From assembly GCA_024401355.1 (NCBI GenBank), contig JAKSLF010000014.1:1-64000 (forward strand): a stretch of 64,000 bases of DNA. Direction: 5' to 3'. This DNA is from Bacteroidales bacterium. GTDB lineage: Bacteria > Bacteroidota > Bacteroidia > Bacteroidales > Marinilabiliaceae. Below, piece after piece: positions 17,320 through 29,500 of the stretch (position 1 is the stretch's first letter; every line of letters begins with the position of its first letter). Below the pieces are notes generated by a model. That model was not told the origin of the DNA and made no database searches. It was given only the letters and a program-made list of their open reading frames with translations. The position numbers and the translations under genes are program-made.

Positions 17320-17801
17320 TTCTCGTCCTCCTCACTCCAGATGTTTGATATGTCATCGTCATCTTCGTCACCATCAAAGTCAAAGCTTCCTTCAAATATC
17401 ATGTCGTCTGGTACTTGCTCGCTGTCAAAGTAGTTGTCCAGTTCTCGTCTCTCTTTCTTTGTCGGACGTCCCAGGCCTTTCCTTCTGTTCATGCTCATTG
17501 CCAGTTTCTGAAGCTCTATTATCTCAAGCTGATCCTGTGGGGTCACCTCTTTGATATGCTCTGGCACTAGCTTCGCTCCCATTCTGTTTTGGGCCAGCTG
17601 TATTATTTCAAACGATCTGACGGCTGGTGCTACTTTTACGTCTATCACTTCACCTGTCTTTACGTTTCTCGAACCTTTGACTTGCGCTCCATTCATCATT
17701 ACTTTGCCTTTCTTGATGGCGTCTGCTGCTATCGAGCGTGTCTTGAAGATTCTTACTGCCCATAAGAATTTGTCTATTCTGACCTGGTCTGGCTTTCCCA
17801 T
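17316..17801 (-). CDS. S4-domain RNA-binding protein (Hsp15-like)
   Basis: The 161-aa protein has an N-terminal S4 domain (about 6-70: RIDKFLWAVRIFKTRSIAADA, then KVMMNGAQVKGSRNVKTGE), a basic middle (RRKGLGRPTKKERRE) and a strongly acidic C-terminal tail (GDEDDDDISNIWSEEDEK). The Hsp15 family binds the large ribosomal subunit carrying stalled nascent chains. It lies between pth and the DUF4924 gene, 17 bp from pth. Confidence 0.9.
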   Translation of the reverse strand: MGKPDQVRIDKFLWAVRIFKTRSIAADAIKKGKVMMNGAQVKGSRNVKTGEVIDVKVAPAVRSFEIIQLAQNRMGAKLVPEHIKEVTPQDQLEIIELQKLAMSMNRRKGLGRPTKKERRELDNYFDSEQVPDDMIFEGSFDFDGDEDDDDISNIWSEEDEK

Positions 17802-17818
17802 TTCTCCCTGTTTTTCTC

Positions 17819-18382
17819 TTATTTATTGTTGTACTGTGTCATGGTCAGCTGAAGTCCTATCGCCACGAAACTTTTTATCATCTCTACTGCTACTTTGATT
17901 CTTTCTTCTAGCAGAGGCTTCTCTTCTTCTGTCCATTTGCCAATAACAAAATCCACTTGACCTCCTTGTCTGAACTCATTGCCAAGTCCGAAACGTATGC
18001 GTGCATAGTTCTGCGTGTTTAGCAATGCGTTGATGTTTTTCAGTCCGTTATGTCCTCCATCGCTGCCTTTGCCTTTCAGTCTGAGCGAGCCAAATGGTAT
18101 GGCAAGGTCGTCTACTATCACTAGCAGGTTTTCAAGAGGTATCTTCTCTTGCTGCATCCAGTAGTTAACTGCTTTGCCGCTAAGGTTCATGTATGTGTTT
18201 GGCTTCAGCAGTTTCAATATGTGACCACGCATCTTTACTTCGGCTACTGAGCCATAGCGCTCTTCGCTCCATTCTGCCCCCTGGTCTTTGGCAAATGCCG
18301 AAACTACGTCAAAGCCTATGTTATGTCTTGTGTGGGCATATTCGTCACCTATGTTGCCAAGCCCTACTATCAGATACTTCAT
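17819..18382 (-). CDS. pth: Peptidyl-tRNA hydrolase
   Basis: The 187-aa protein has the standard length and family motifs: [22 protein letters not shown] at the start (catalytic His in TRHN), [14 protein letters not shown] near 57-70 and [29 protein letters not shown] near 86-115, including the conserved His in GGHNG. It cleaves the ester of peptidyl-tRNA released by stalled ribosomes. It lies 19 bp after ddl. Confidence 0.96.
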   Translation of the reverse strand: MKYLIVGLGNIGDEYAHTRHNIGFDVVSAFAKDQGAEWSEERYGSVAEVKMRGHILKLLKPNTYMNLSGKAVNYWMQQEKIPLENLLVIVDDLAIPFGSLRLKGKGSDGGHNGLKNINALLNTQNYARIRFGLGNEFRQGGQVDFVIGKWTEEEKPLLEERIKVAVEMIKSFVAIGLQLTMTQYNNK

Positions 18383-18401
18383 TGCCGATTGTCTATGTCA
18401 A

Positions 18402-19376
18402 TTAATCAAGTATGTCCTCTATCACTTCTGTAAATACATCTGCAAGTTTAGCTCCGCTCGCCTTTATCTGCTGTGGTATGAAGCTTGTTGCTGTCATGCC
18501 TGGTGTCGTGTTGACTTCCAGCAGATATGGCTCGCCTTTCATTATTATGAAGTCTATTCTTGCAATGCCTTTCATGTTCATGATGTCATATACTTCCGAG
18601 GCTATCTTCTGAACTTTGTCTCGCTCCGTGTCTGGTACTCTCGCTGGAGTTATCTCCTGTGTTTTACCAGGTGTGTATTTTGCTTCATAGTCAAAGAATT
18701 CATTGCTGCTCACCACTTCAGTCAATGGGAAGATTACTGTACGCTTCTTGGTCTTGTATAGACCGCAGGTCACTTCTGTACCATCAAGGAACGATTCGAT
18801 TACAACGTCTTCACATTCTGTAAATGCTTTCTCTATGGCTGGTGTCATCTCCTCCACTTTCTTCACTTTGCTTACTCCAAAGCTCGAACCTGCAGCACTA
18901 GGCTTTACGAAGCATGGCAAGCCAAGTCTTTCTGCTATTGCTTTCGCATCGTATTCTTTGCCTTTCTTTACTATTACCGAGTCTGCCACTTTTATACCGA
19001 ACGATCTGAGGTATGAGTTGCAGACGAATTTGTCGTATGTCATCGCCGATGTCAGTGCAGGACATGTTGAATGCTTCAAACCGATCATTTCGAAATATCC
19101 TGTCATCTGGCCATTCTCTCCAGGAGCTCCATGGATGGTGATATAGGCAAAGTCTATCTTTGTCTTTTCTGCCCCTTTGCTAAATGAAAAGTCAGATCTG
19201 TCAATAGGGTAGTGCACTCCATCAATTACTGCACTCCATTCTTCTCGTGAGATGAATACTGGGATGAGGTTGTACTTCTCTGCGTCTATAAATGTCAAGA
19301 GTCCAGCAAGGCTTTTCTCTGAAACAACGGCCTCCGATGAGTAGCCGCCATATACTATTGCTATATTTTTTTTCAT
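18402..19376 (-). CDS. ddl: D-alanine--D-alanine ligase
   Basis: The 324-aa ATP-grasp enzyme starts with KNIAIVYGGYSSEAVVSEKS. It contains HGAPGENGQMTGYFEM (about 84-99), the ATP-binding lid CFVKPSAAGSSFGVSKV, and the metal/substrate site RIDFIIMKGEPYLLEVNTTPGMT. It makes the D-Ala-D-Ala dipeptide for peptidoglycan. It is the first gene of the run ddl-pth-S4-DUF4924. A -7-like CAAATATA (19414-19421; TATATTTG on the minus strand) lies 38 bp upstream. Confidence 0.96.
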   Translation of the reverse strand: MKKNIAIVYGGYSSEAVVSEKSLAGLLTFIDAEKYNLIPVFISREEWSAVIDGVHYPIDRSDFSFSKGAEKTKIDFAYITIHGAPGENGQMTGYFEMIGLKHSTCPALTSAMTYDKFVCNSYLRSFGIKVADSVIVKKGKEYDAKAIAERLGLPCFVKPSAAGSSFGVSKVKKVEEMTPAIEKAFTECEDVVIESFLDGTEVTCGLYKTKKRTVIFPLTEVVSSNEFFDYEAKYTPGKTQEITPARVPDTERDKVQKIASEVYDIMNMKGIARIDFIIMKGEPYLLEVNTTPGMTATSFIPQQIKASGAKLADVFTEVIEDILD

Positions 19377-19465
19377 TTTTCTTCTTCGTATTGTTGTTTT
19401 TCTAAACTAGCCACAAATATAAAACTTTTCAGTGTGTTTTTCCTATTTGTATTGCTATTTGTTAT

Positions 19466-19503
19466 TAAAAACGAAAAGCAGAGACGTCATTTCTAAACGT
19501 CTC
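19466..19503 (-). terminator. Terminator-like hairpin after the downstream barrel gene
   Basis: A 7-bp stem (gagacgt 19481-19487 with acgtctc 19497-19503) is followed on the minus strand by TGCTTTTCGTTTTTAAT. The same structure is repeated after the other barrel gene at 30766-30803. Confidence 0.65.
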
Positions 19504-19546
19504 CACCTTCCATTTGTTCATTGTCAATTCCCAATCGTCAGTTTGA

Positions 19547-20488
19547 TTAGTGCCATCTGTTTCTCACGTTGTTGCTCTTTCTCCTTGACGATCCGTTGTC
19601 CTTCGCCTTCTTCCTCTCGAAGACGTACACTCCTCTCAGTCCGACGTCAAATATTCCGACGTTGCTGACGTACGAGTCTGTCAGTGTCCTGACCACCACC
19701 AGTGTCGGTGTGTTCGTGTCTCCGTCAATCTTCGAAGGGTCGGCCTCTGTGAATTTGTCTCCCTTGGCGTCGAAGTTGTCTATCAGTCCGTAGTCTACAT
19801 ACACACCTACCTGTATCTTTCCTCCCAACACCTTGAATGGAAGTTCATATCCAGCTTCGAGTGCTGCACATAGGTTGAAGTTTGCCGCCTCGAGCTTGGC
19901 CTTTGTGTGGTTGTCGTCTGTGGCAATCACACCGGTCACTTTCTCTCCCGAGATGCTCACTCCAAGGTCATCGTATGTGGCTGTCAGTTGAGGGTTGCTC
20001 ATCTTCTGCTCGTATCTCGACATGACTGGGAATCCTACCTTGACACCAAGGTTCACAACGAAGTTCTTGTAGTATGCCGCACACATCACAGGCACTTCTG
20101 CCGACAACTGTCTGTCTGTCTCCTTCACCTTGTCTGCTGTCACGTGATATGTCAGCTTGTTACCCTCCGAGTCTGTTGCCGGATATTCAAGGTCTATCGG
20201 CATCGACAGCGAGTTCTGCTTGTATCCAGCAGTGACACCAGTTCTGATACCCAGCGACGGGCCCTGCCATTTCTTCGCGAAGTAGATTGTGAAGATTCCT
20301 TCCGCTGCTCCGTCAATGCCCTTGCCTGCATCACTGCTCACTCCACTGGTCTCCTGCTTCATGGTTCCCATGCCCACTCGCAGTCCTGCTCCAAGCGACC
20401 ATCTCATGGCCGAATCATCGTTCCTCTGGCCCATGGCTTCCCCTGCACTGAGCAGGAGAAGTATGGCCGCGTATATTGTCTTTTTCAT
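19547..20488 (-). CDS. Outer-membrane beta-barrel partner of the giant protein, copy A
   Basis: The 313-aa protein has a signal peptide (ILLLLSAGEAMGQ) followed by alternating amphipathic strands typical of a small OMP_b-brl/PorT-like barrel (SLGAGLRVGMGTM, LGIRTGVTAGYKQ, FVVNLGVKVGFPVMSRYEQK, CAALEAGYELPF, VGIFDVGLRGVYVF). It closes with a basic tail (RKKAKDNGSSRRKSNN) expected to lie in the periplasm. It begins 28 bp after the stop of the 3327-aa gene, so the pair is surely cotranscribed. It differs from copy B by Arg/Lys in the fourth-last-to-last residues (NRWH versus NKWH). A role in exporting or anchoring the giant T9SS cargo, by analogy to SprF with SprB, is inference; it is not a recognisable PorP/SprF sequence. 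Confidence 0.8.
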   Translation of the reverse strand: MKKTIYAAILLLLSAGEAMGQRNDDSAMRWSLGAGLRVGMGTMKQETSGVSSDAGKGIDGAAEGIFTIYFAKKWQGPSLGIRTGVTAGYKQNSLSMPIDLEYPATDSEGNKLTYHVTADKVKETDRQLSAEVPVMCAAYYKNFVVNLGVKVGFPVMSRYEQKMSNPQLTATYDDLGVSISGEKVTGVIATDDNHTKAKLEAANFNLCAALEAGYELPFKVLGGKIQVGVYVDYGLIDNFDAKGDKFTEADPSKIDGDTNTPTLVVVRTLTDSYVSNVGIFDVGLRGVYVFERKKAKDNGSSRRKSNNVRNRWH

Positions 20489-20516
20489 TTTTCTGTTTTC
20501 CTTTTGGCTTCACTCA

Positions 20517-23500
20517 TTATTTAACGATGTACTTTATAGAATGCTCCTCGCCGTCTGTGATGATGTTGACGATATACATTCCGTTGTTGTCCTCGGCCTG
20601 CAGGTCGAATGTCTCAGTGTCCTGTGTGTTGATTACTCTCAACAGGCGGCCGTTGATGTCATACACTGCAATTGTAGCCTCGTCGGCAAGTCCCTTGATT
20701 TTGAGTGTCTGACCACGGTATGCTCGTGTCGGTGCCATCGACACTGTTGCCTTCTTGCCTGCGAAGTAGAACACTTCTGTGCGGTATCTTTCCTTGGCAG
20801 TCTCAATCACTGCATAGTAGTCTCCGCTTCCCTTCAGGTTTGTCTCCGATGTGAAGTACAATCCGCTCTTCACCTCTTCGTCATCCTTGATTGCGTTGTC
20901 GTCGCATGGGTCATCGAGTTCACCGACTACCTTATACCACTTGACCATCGAGTCGTCAATTGTCTCACCCTTGGCCTCAAGGTCGTTCTTGTCTACTATC
21001 AACAACCAATTGTAGTATGCCACTGCCTTGGCTGTCTTGTAGTATCCACATGCTGTCTCTGCAAATGTGGCCTCTATTTCAACATCCTTTTCTGGCATGT
21101 CAAATACAATCGGTTCGTCATCTGATATTGTCAGATACTCTCCGTTGATGCTGATGTATTCCAATGCATATCCATCGTTAGGCTTCACAATCACTGTTAC
21201 CTTGTCACCATATCCGGCTTCACTCTTGTCGGTAACAACTGTACCGTTTTCAGTTCCCTTTATGGTGATAGAGTAGAGTGTCTTCGCAAATGTAGCCTCT
21301 ATCTCTACCTTCGATGCAGGCATTTCAAATGTGAATGTTCCATCTTCTATGCCTTCCTGAGGCTTACCATTGATTGCGATGCTTTCCAGAGTGTATCCCG
21401 ATGCAGGCTTTGCTGTCACTGTGACTTTGTCTCCTGCACCAGCTTCACTCTTGTCTGCTTCGAGGGTTCCGTTCTCTGGCTCCTTAACGATTATCGGATA
21501 TTGCGTGTTAGCATATATAGCCTCTACTTCAACTGCTTCTGCAGGCATTTCAAATGTCAATGTGCCATTCTCTACACCTTCCTGAGACTTGCCGTTGATT
21601 GCAATGCCTTCAAGTACAAATCCTTCAGCAGTCTTGACAACTACTGTCACCTTGTCTCCATATCCGGCTACGCTCTTGTCCGCCTCTATCGTTCCGTTCT
21701 TTGACTCTTTCAGTGTGATAGGGTAGAGTCTCTTCACGAATGTTGCTCTAACGATTTCGTTTGTAGCCTCCATTGTGAGTTTCGCACTCTTCTTGTCCTT
21801 TGCTATGTCAATTGTGCTGCCGTTTGCTGTTGTCAGGCTTCCCAGTTCAAAGTGCTCTGCTGGCTTTATCTCTATGTCAACAATGTCGCCATAGTTAGCT
21901 GTAGTAGCACCACTGACTGTTCCGTTTTCTGTTTCAGCATAGAATATCGTGTAGTCTATCTTCACGAATTCTACTGTTCCCTTCACGTTTGCTGCAGGCA
22001 TTGTGAATGTTGCACTCTGTGCGTCTGTAGCAACCGCAAAGTCAACGCCTTCTGCACTAATCTTGTCGAACTTGTATCCCTTGTCTGCCTTGAATCCTAC
22101 GGTAACCTTGTCACCATAGTTCGCTGTCGATACGCATTCTACTGCATTAGGCTTGTCTGTTGTCAGCTCAATTGTGTAGCCGGTCTTCTTGAATACTGGC
22201 ACTATTGTCGCATTCTCTGCAGCCATGGTCAACTTGGCTGTGAGCGCATTTGCGTCAATGTCCGTTATCTTGCCATTCTGGCCTTCAGCAAGTGATATCG
22301 ATTCGAATTCATATCCTGTCTCAGGAATAATCTGGAGATCAACCACGTCTCCTGCATTCGCTTCGTCTACTGATGGCTTCACTGTTCCACCTTCAGTCTC
22401 CTGTACTGAGATGCCATAACCCGTCTCGCTGAATTTGGCTGTGAGCACTACGTCCATTGCTGGCATTATGAATGTTCCGTTATCCGAAAGGGCTTTAACC
22501 TCTCCGTTCACGTATATGTTCACCAGATGGAATCCTTCTGCAGGCAGATAGGTCACTCCTATCTCTTCGCCTACGAATGCTGTCTCCTTGCTTGCTGTGA
22601 GTGCTCCGTTTTCTATCGCACCTACTGCAATGCTATATTCTATCGCCTTGGTCTGTACACTTATTACTACGTCGTTATTTGGCATTACGTAGTCGTATGT
22701 GCCATCCTCTGACAACTGCATCTCCAGTCCGTCAATTGTTATAGCAGCAATTTCATATCCGGCATCAGGTGTTGTCGTGATGTCGATTTTCTCCATGTAC
22801 TTCGCACTGGATGGAGCGTTCACTTTGCAGTGCTCGTCTCCCTCGATGCTGATTGCATAGCTGCTTTCAACAAATGTCGCACTGACAACAACATTTTCTT
22901 CCTCTACTGTGAGTATTATGTTCTGTCCGTTTGGCTCCCACGATGCACCAGAGACGCTGACTTCTCCGTCAAGTTTGTATCCTGGCTCTGGATTAATCAC
23001 TATCTCTACCTGGTCATCGATGCCTGCGGTCTTGACGCTTGGTGTCAATGTTCCCTTGCCTGTTACATATATCTGTATAGGATACTGTTTCTTGGCAAAT
23101 GTCGCAGTAAGTACCGCATCCGCTGCATCCATTGTCAGGATTGCCGATGCCTTGTCTTCCGAAATCTTTACATCACCGTTCGACGTGTTCAATGCGTCTA
23201 TTTCATAGTGCTCATCAGGCTCTACGGTCACGATGACGGCCTCCTGGTTGTTGGCTGTGCTCTTGCCTGATATCTTTCCGTGTGCCGACTCGTTATATGT
23301 GATGTTATAGTCTATTGCCACGAATGTCGCTGTCACTGTTGTCGCCTCGTCCGCCATTGTGAGTGTAGCTGACAATCCGTCTTCAGCTGCAACGATGCTT
23401 CCTGCACTTGCCGTGATATTGTCCAGTTTGTATCCCTTGTCAGGTGTTACTGTAATCTGGACGGCCTGTCCGTAGTTGGCTGCTTCCGCACCAGTTACTG

Positions 23501-26500
23501 AACCATGCTCTGCTGGAGCGTATGTAATCTTGTAGCCTACGGCTGCAAATGTCACTGTGACTTCCACGTTCGCTGCTGGCATTGTGAACTTGCCTCCTGC
23601 ACATGCAACTGGTGTCCTGTCTTCATTCTCTACAGCTTCAACTTCTATCTCACTGACTGCATAGCCCTTTTCTGGCTGCATGTCAAGTTCAATGATATCG
23701 CCCACTGTAGCGGTACTTGGTGCACCAACTGTTCCGTGTGTGGTGTCAAACACTTTGACGTTATAGCTGATCTTGCCGAATTCTACGTTGCCAGCTACGT
23801 TCTTGGCTGGCATCTTGAACTTGGCACCATTGCTTGTCATTGTGAATTCAATACCATCTGCTGAAACAGACTTGTACTCATATCCCTTCGATGCCTTGAA
23901 TACGAGTGTCACGTCGTCACCAACGTTAGCCTTGTCTGTCTTGCTTTCACCAACGAATACTTCTACGATGTTGCCGTCGTTTGCTGTGAAGCTTACTGTG
24001 TAGTCTATCTTCTTGAACGATGGCGTAATTGTCGCATTGTCTGCTGCCATTGTCAATACTGCACTCTTCTTGTCGTCGGCTATGCTTATTGCTCCGCTTG
24101 TGGTTGTCATTCCCACAAATTCATAGCCTTCCGATGGAGTGATTGTAAGTGACACTTCCTCGTCAATATTCACGTCATTGGTCTTGGCTGCTGTTACACT
24201 ACCGCCTTCGACGTTATCTATTGTTATGCCGTAGCCTGTAGCACTGAATGTCGCTGAGATAGTCACGTCCTTGGCTGGCATTACAAATTCATTGTTAGCC
24301 GTAAGTACGTAAGTGTCTCCATTGACAAGGAACGCTGTGAAGTGGTAGCCTGCTTTTGGTGTGTACTTGACTTTCACCATGTCGCCGACCTGTGCACTGG
24401 TCTTGTTGCCATCAACTGCAAGCGTACCATTAGCTATCTTGTTGTCGATTGCAATCTTATAGTTTATCTTCTCGAAGACAGGTGTGACGGTAACGTTCGC
24501 TGCAGGCATTGTCATTGTTGCTGTGAGCTTGTCCTGAGCTATGCTTATTGTTGCCTCGTCGCTTGTCAGGCTCTTGATCTGCCAGCCTTCCAATGCTTCA
24601 ATGTTAAAGCTTACCGTCGAGCCCATTGTCGCTGTCGCCGACGCTGTTGTCACCTTACCACCAACGGCTTCGTTGATTGCTATCTCATAGCCAATCTTCT
24701 CAAATGTTGGAGTGATGACCACATCGCTAGCTGGCATGATGAAGCTATACTTGTCGTCAACCTTTTCTACTTTAACCTTGTCTGTTGCAACTCCTGTGAG
24801 CTTGTAACCTGTCTTGGCTGTAATACTGCTTATCTCAACTTTCGATCCGTATGTCGCACTCGAAGCTACGGTCACCTTTTCGCATCCTTCAACCTCTGCC
24901 ACACTTATCTTGTAGCTCTTGGTCTTGAATGTTGCCATGATTGTAACACTCTTGGCTGGCATCTTGAACTTGTTGTCCTTGATGACTGTACCGTCATTCA
25001 ATGTCAGCGATCCTAATTCATATCCTTCGTTTGGCGTTACGGTCACGTTGATTTCTTCATCCATTTCTGCGGTTGTCTTAGGTGTTGCGACAACGCCGTT
25101 GGTTATGTTTTCGTCAACGCTTATCGTATATGTCTTTTTCTTGAATGTTGCCGTTACCGTTACGTTGGCTGCTGGCATGGTGAACTGACCATTTGTTATT
25201 GCAGCGTCTTCGCCACCGTTGTATGTTACTCTCAATGCCTGGTCTATTTCATATCCTTCGTCAGGCTTTGCTGATACACTGATACGCTGGCCTACAGTGC
25301 CACTTGTAGCGACGTTTATCTTTCCGCCCTCTGTCTGCACTGCTGTTATCGTATATGGTATTGCTTCAAACTCTACGTCAACTGTTACATTCGCTGCAGG
25401 CATTGTGAATTTGCCTCCTGTATAGGTAACGTTTATCGTCTCTTCGTTCGACTTGTATGAAACTGTTACTGATTTAAGTCTATATCCGTTTGACGGAGTG
25501 CAATCAACTGTCATTTCATCCATATAATGAGCAGTCGTTGCAGTAGCATTAGTCTTGTCCTTTATTGTTACAGTTCCATATACAGCATTATTTATATTGA
25601 CATTGATGTCATAATTAATCTTTATAAATGTTGCTGTGAGTGTCTTGTCTTCAATAATCTCTATCTGATATTCTGGAGATTTGCTGCCGTCGCTCCAGCT
25701 GTCAAACTGGCATCCTGCCTTAGGTTCGGCTTTTGCTATGGCATTTGCAACGCATCCTTGCTGACGTACTACAGTCGCTGTACCGAGATTGACGTCGTTC
25801 GACTTGACTGTCAAGAGTCCACCTGTGTATATCTCTTCTATTGCGAAGTTTGAATATCCTACACTCTTATAAATGGCTGCGGAAGAACATGGCACTTCAA
25901 GTCTCAATCCACTCTTGAATGCAGTTCCATTTACAGCGATTGGTGGTGTGAACATAGATTTTACGGTTGCCAAGTTGTTGCATCCTGTAAATCCGTTTGC
26001 CTTGACTGATACAACGTCAAATTTCTGGTCAAGGTATGTCACACTGTTGACAAGTTCTATTACTTCAACACCTGCTAAGGCATCTTTCGCTTCTACACTT
26101 ACTTCAAATGGATCCACTTTCGTTACTGTGTATTTGAAGTTGCCTACTACGAATGTGTTGCCAATAGCAAATGTTCCGGCCTTGCCGAATGTTACTGTTA
26201 CCTGAACATTACCAGCTGGCATCTTGAATTTGCCGTCTGTCACTGTTACACTCTTGCTGCCGTTGTCGTATGTCGCAACGATTGATTCCAGTACATAGTT
26301 CGAACCAGCACCACTTTCTGCCAAGGTTGTGACTGTTATGTCATCACCTATCGATGCAGTGGTTTTGTTCAGTTTTGCCGAACCATGCTGTGGAGTGTTG
26401 ATTGTTATGCTATATACTTCCTTCTTGAATGTCACTGTGACAGTGACGTTCTGAGCCGGCATTGTAAAGGTCTTGTTGTTTGTGACTGTTATTGTAGTGT

Positions 26501-29500
26501 TGTCTGCTCCCTTTACTGCTACTTTGTCTAGTGCATAACCTTCTGCTGGTGTAATTGTCAAGTTGACAACTGTTCCAATTGTTGCCTGGTTGCCACAATC
26601 TGCAGTTACCGTTCCATTTGTCGTGTTAGCAATTGTTACGTCGTATGGCTGGGCAGTAAATGTCGCTGAAACTTTTACGTCCGATGCAGGCATTACGAAT
26701 TTGCCTGTCGTGCTGTTGTATTCAACCTCTCCATTGGTTGTGCTGTTTACTACAGTGACTTTGTCCAGGACATATCCGTTGTTTGCTGTCGGTGTGACTG
26801 TTATTTCATCACCTATCTTTCCACTTGTAGGTGTGGCACTCAGCTTTCCGTTTGTCGGAGTTTCAACAACTACTTTATATGTGTTGGCTGAGAATTCTGC
26901 TTTTACGCTCTTGTTCTCAGTTACGTTGCTGATAGTTAATGTCGCCGATTTCTCACCTGTGCTCCATTGTTTGAAGCTGTATCCTTCTGCTGGTGTCGCT
27001 ACCAGTTCTGCACTATGGTCGTCACAATCTGGTTGCTTGGTCACACTTGCTGTGCCATGACCATCTGTTGTGGCTGTGACTTTATATTCGTATGCTGTGA
27101 TACTCTCAAATTCATTGCCCGATTTGTCGTATCCTGCTGCTACGTATGTCGCCTTGGTTCCGCATGGGACTTTTAGCAATATACTCTTCTCGAATATTGT
27201 TCCGCCATTTGTTGGAAGCGGTGACTCACTTGGGAATGTTACACTTGTTGCAGCTCCCTTGTCGCCCTTGAAACCATTGTTTGTCAACGATACGATATCG
27301 TATGTTATCTTATTGTACAATACCTTCTTGCTTTCAGGTATTACAAGGTTTCCTGTCGCAAAGTTCTTTGCTGCAATTGATACCTGGTCTGGTTCAAGGC
27401 TTAAGACTGTATATTCAAAGTCACCAACAACGAACTTTCCACCAACTTCTACGCGATAGTTGATAGGCAAGAACTCAACGTTTATCGTCACGTTCGAATT
27501 AGGCATGAAGAATCCGTAGTCACCGTCCAATGCTACATCATTGTCTTCTGCGTCTTTTGCTGTTATTGATGATACCTGATAATCCTCTTCTGCTGTTGGC
27601 CTTATTATGATATGGTCAAAATAGTTCGCTGATGTCATTGTCTCCGAACTTCCATATCTGACGGCTTTAGCAGTACCACCTTTGGATGTTGTTATAGATA
27701 TTGTATATACAGATTTCTCGAATTCAGCATTAATGGTTATGTCATCTGCTGGCATCTTGACTGTATATGTGTCATCTGCGTTTTTCGTTGCCGACACGGT
27801 TCCACCTCCATTTTTGTTTATCGACAATGTCTTCAACTCATAGCCGATGTGTGGAGTTATGGTCAGTGTCAGCATGTCGTTCATTTGCGCAATGTCATGG
27901 TTCGGCTCGTCACAGTCTGGGTTCGCCTCGCATCTTTCTGCTCCAGTCATGTTGACAACTTCCACAGAACCATGAGATACTTCATCTATGCTGATAGAGT
28001 ATTGTACAGGTTCAAAATATGCTGTCCAGACCACATCCTGAGTCCAGTCTGAACGGTCGTCCTGATATTCCGTAAATGTTGACTGTGCTCCGAAATTATC
28101 TTCCCACTTCACAAAGTTGTAGCCTGTTTTGGCAACCGCTTTGATTTGTGGGTTCGCACCTGTCACGACGTTGTTACAGTTGAGTTCTCGACCATCTACA
28201 ACGTATACGTTACCCATTCCTTCACATTCTTCTGCAACTTTTACAGTCAATGTTCCAATAGGCTGCTCTTCGAAGTCGGTCTCAATTGTGAATAGATCTT
28301 CGTAGTAGTTCGCACTCTTATATTGTTCCTTTACCTTACATGGTACAATCACCTTGCATCGTGGATCTCTTGTTTTGAGCGAGAAGTCAAATGAGTCCGA
28401 CTGAATAACAGGTGGAATACTGCTGTTGACGACAACGGTCTCCAGTTTTGTACATCCTGTAAATGTTTGGAATCCAAATGTCTTCATTTGGCTCATTACC
28501 TTTATGTATTTCAGGTTCGTACAATTCTTGAATGCCTGATATCCCATCGTTTTGAATTTCTTAGGGAAAGATATGCTTTCAAGTTTTGTACAACCATAGA
28601 AGGTGTTGGCACCAATCTCAGTTAATTCCGAACCATTTTCGAATTCCACTTTCTCCAATGATTTACATCCGTAGAATGAATAACCTCCAATGGTTGTGAA
28701 TTTTTTAGGTATAAAGACTTTTTTCAGACTTGTACAATTATAGAAGGAATATCCGTTCATGGTTGTCAGGTTTGCTGGCAACCTAACTTCTGTCATTGAT
28801 ATACAACTCATACATGCATCACCACCCAACGATGTGATGTTATCAGGGAATTCTATCTTAGTTACTCCTTCGCAGTTTCTGAATGCTCGATACTCAATGG
28901 TCTTCAATGCACCACTTCCGCCCTGGCTCAAATCTATTGTCTTGATACAGGTGTTTTTATAGAAGGCATCTCTGCGGATTGTAGAGACTGTCGGTGGCAA
29001 TACGTAACTATCTTTGTTGTAACTTGATAGGACAAGACACAAGATGCTTGGATATGATTCTTTGGTAACCTCATCTATACTTGTTTGATAGATGACGTTG
29101 TCTATGACAACAAAGTTTGGACTGTCTGAAGAAATTGACACATTTAATCCGCCTGCAATCTTTGTTCCTGTCGCAGAAAAGGCTGCACCATTTATAGTCT
29201 TCATTACTGATGGGAAGGTGACGTCTCCCAAATAATAACAATTCAGGAATGCTTCTGTTCCAACAGATGATACCAGTGTCTCACTAAGATCTAACTTGTT
29301 GAATTTGGCGTTGTTGCAACTGTGGAATGCGCAAGTTCCAATCTTTGTGAGCGATGATACTTTGACTTCTGATCCTTCACTTACCGGAGCTGTCGCAAAT
29401 TTAATGCTCTCAAGTTTTGTCGCGCCATAGAATGCGTATGAAGCGATTGTTGTTACTTCGGCTGGTACCGTATATTCTTTTCTTGCATTTCCAGCAGGAT

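Larger units (their letters stand above)
19466..21000. repeat. 1.5-kb direct repeat, copy A
   Basis: This segment aligns without gaps to 30766-32300 at a fixed offset of 11,300 bp. It covers the terminator hairpin, the whole barrel gene and the last ~484 bp of the giant gene. By eye I find about seven substitutions, all between 19530 and 19605; from about 19605 to 21000 the copies look identical. Beyond 21000 they diverge quickly. Confidence 0.93.

Noticed and set aside
19547..20488. Barrel protein called as SprF/PorP itself
   Set aside because: Gene position is analogous, but I cannot see PorP/SprF family motifs; only a generic small outer-membrane barrel is supported.
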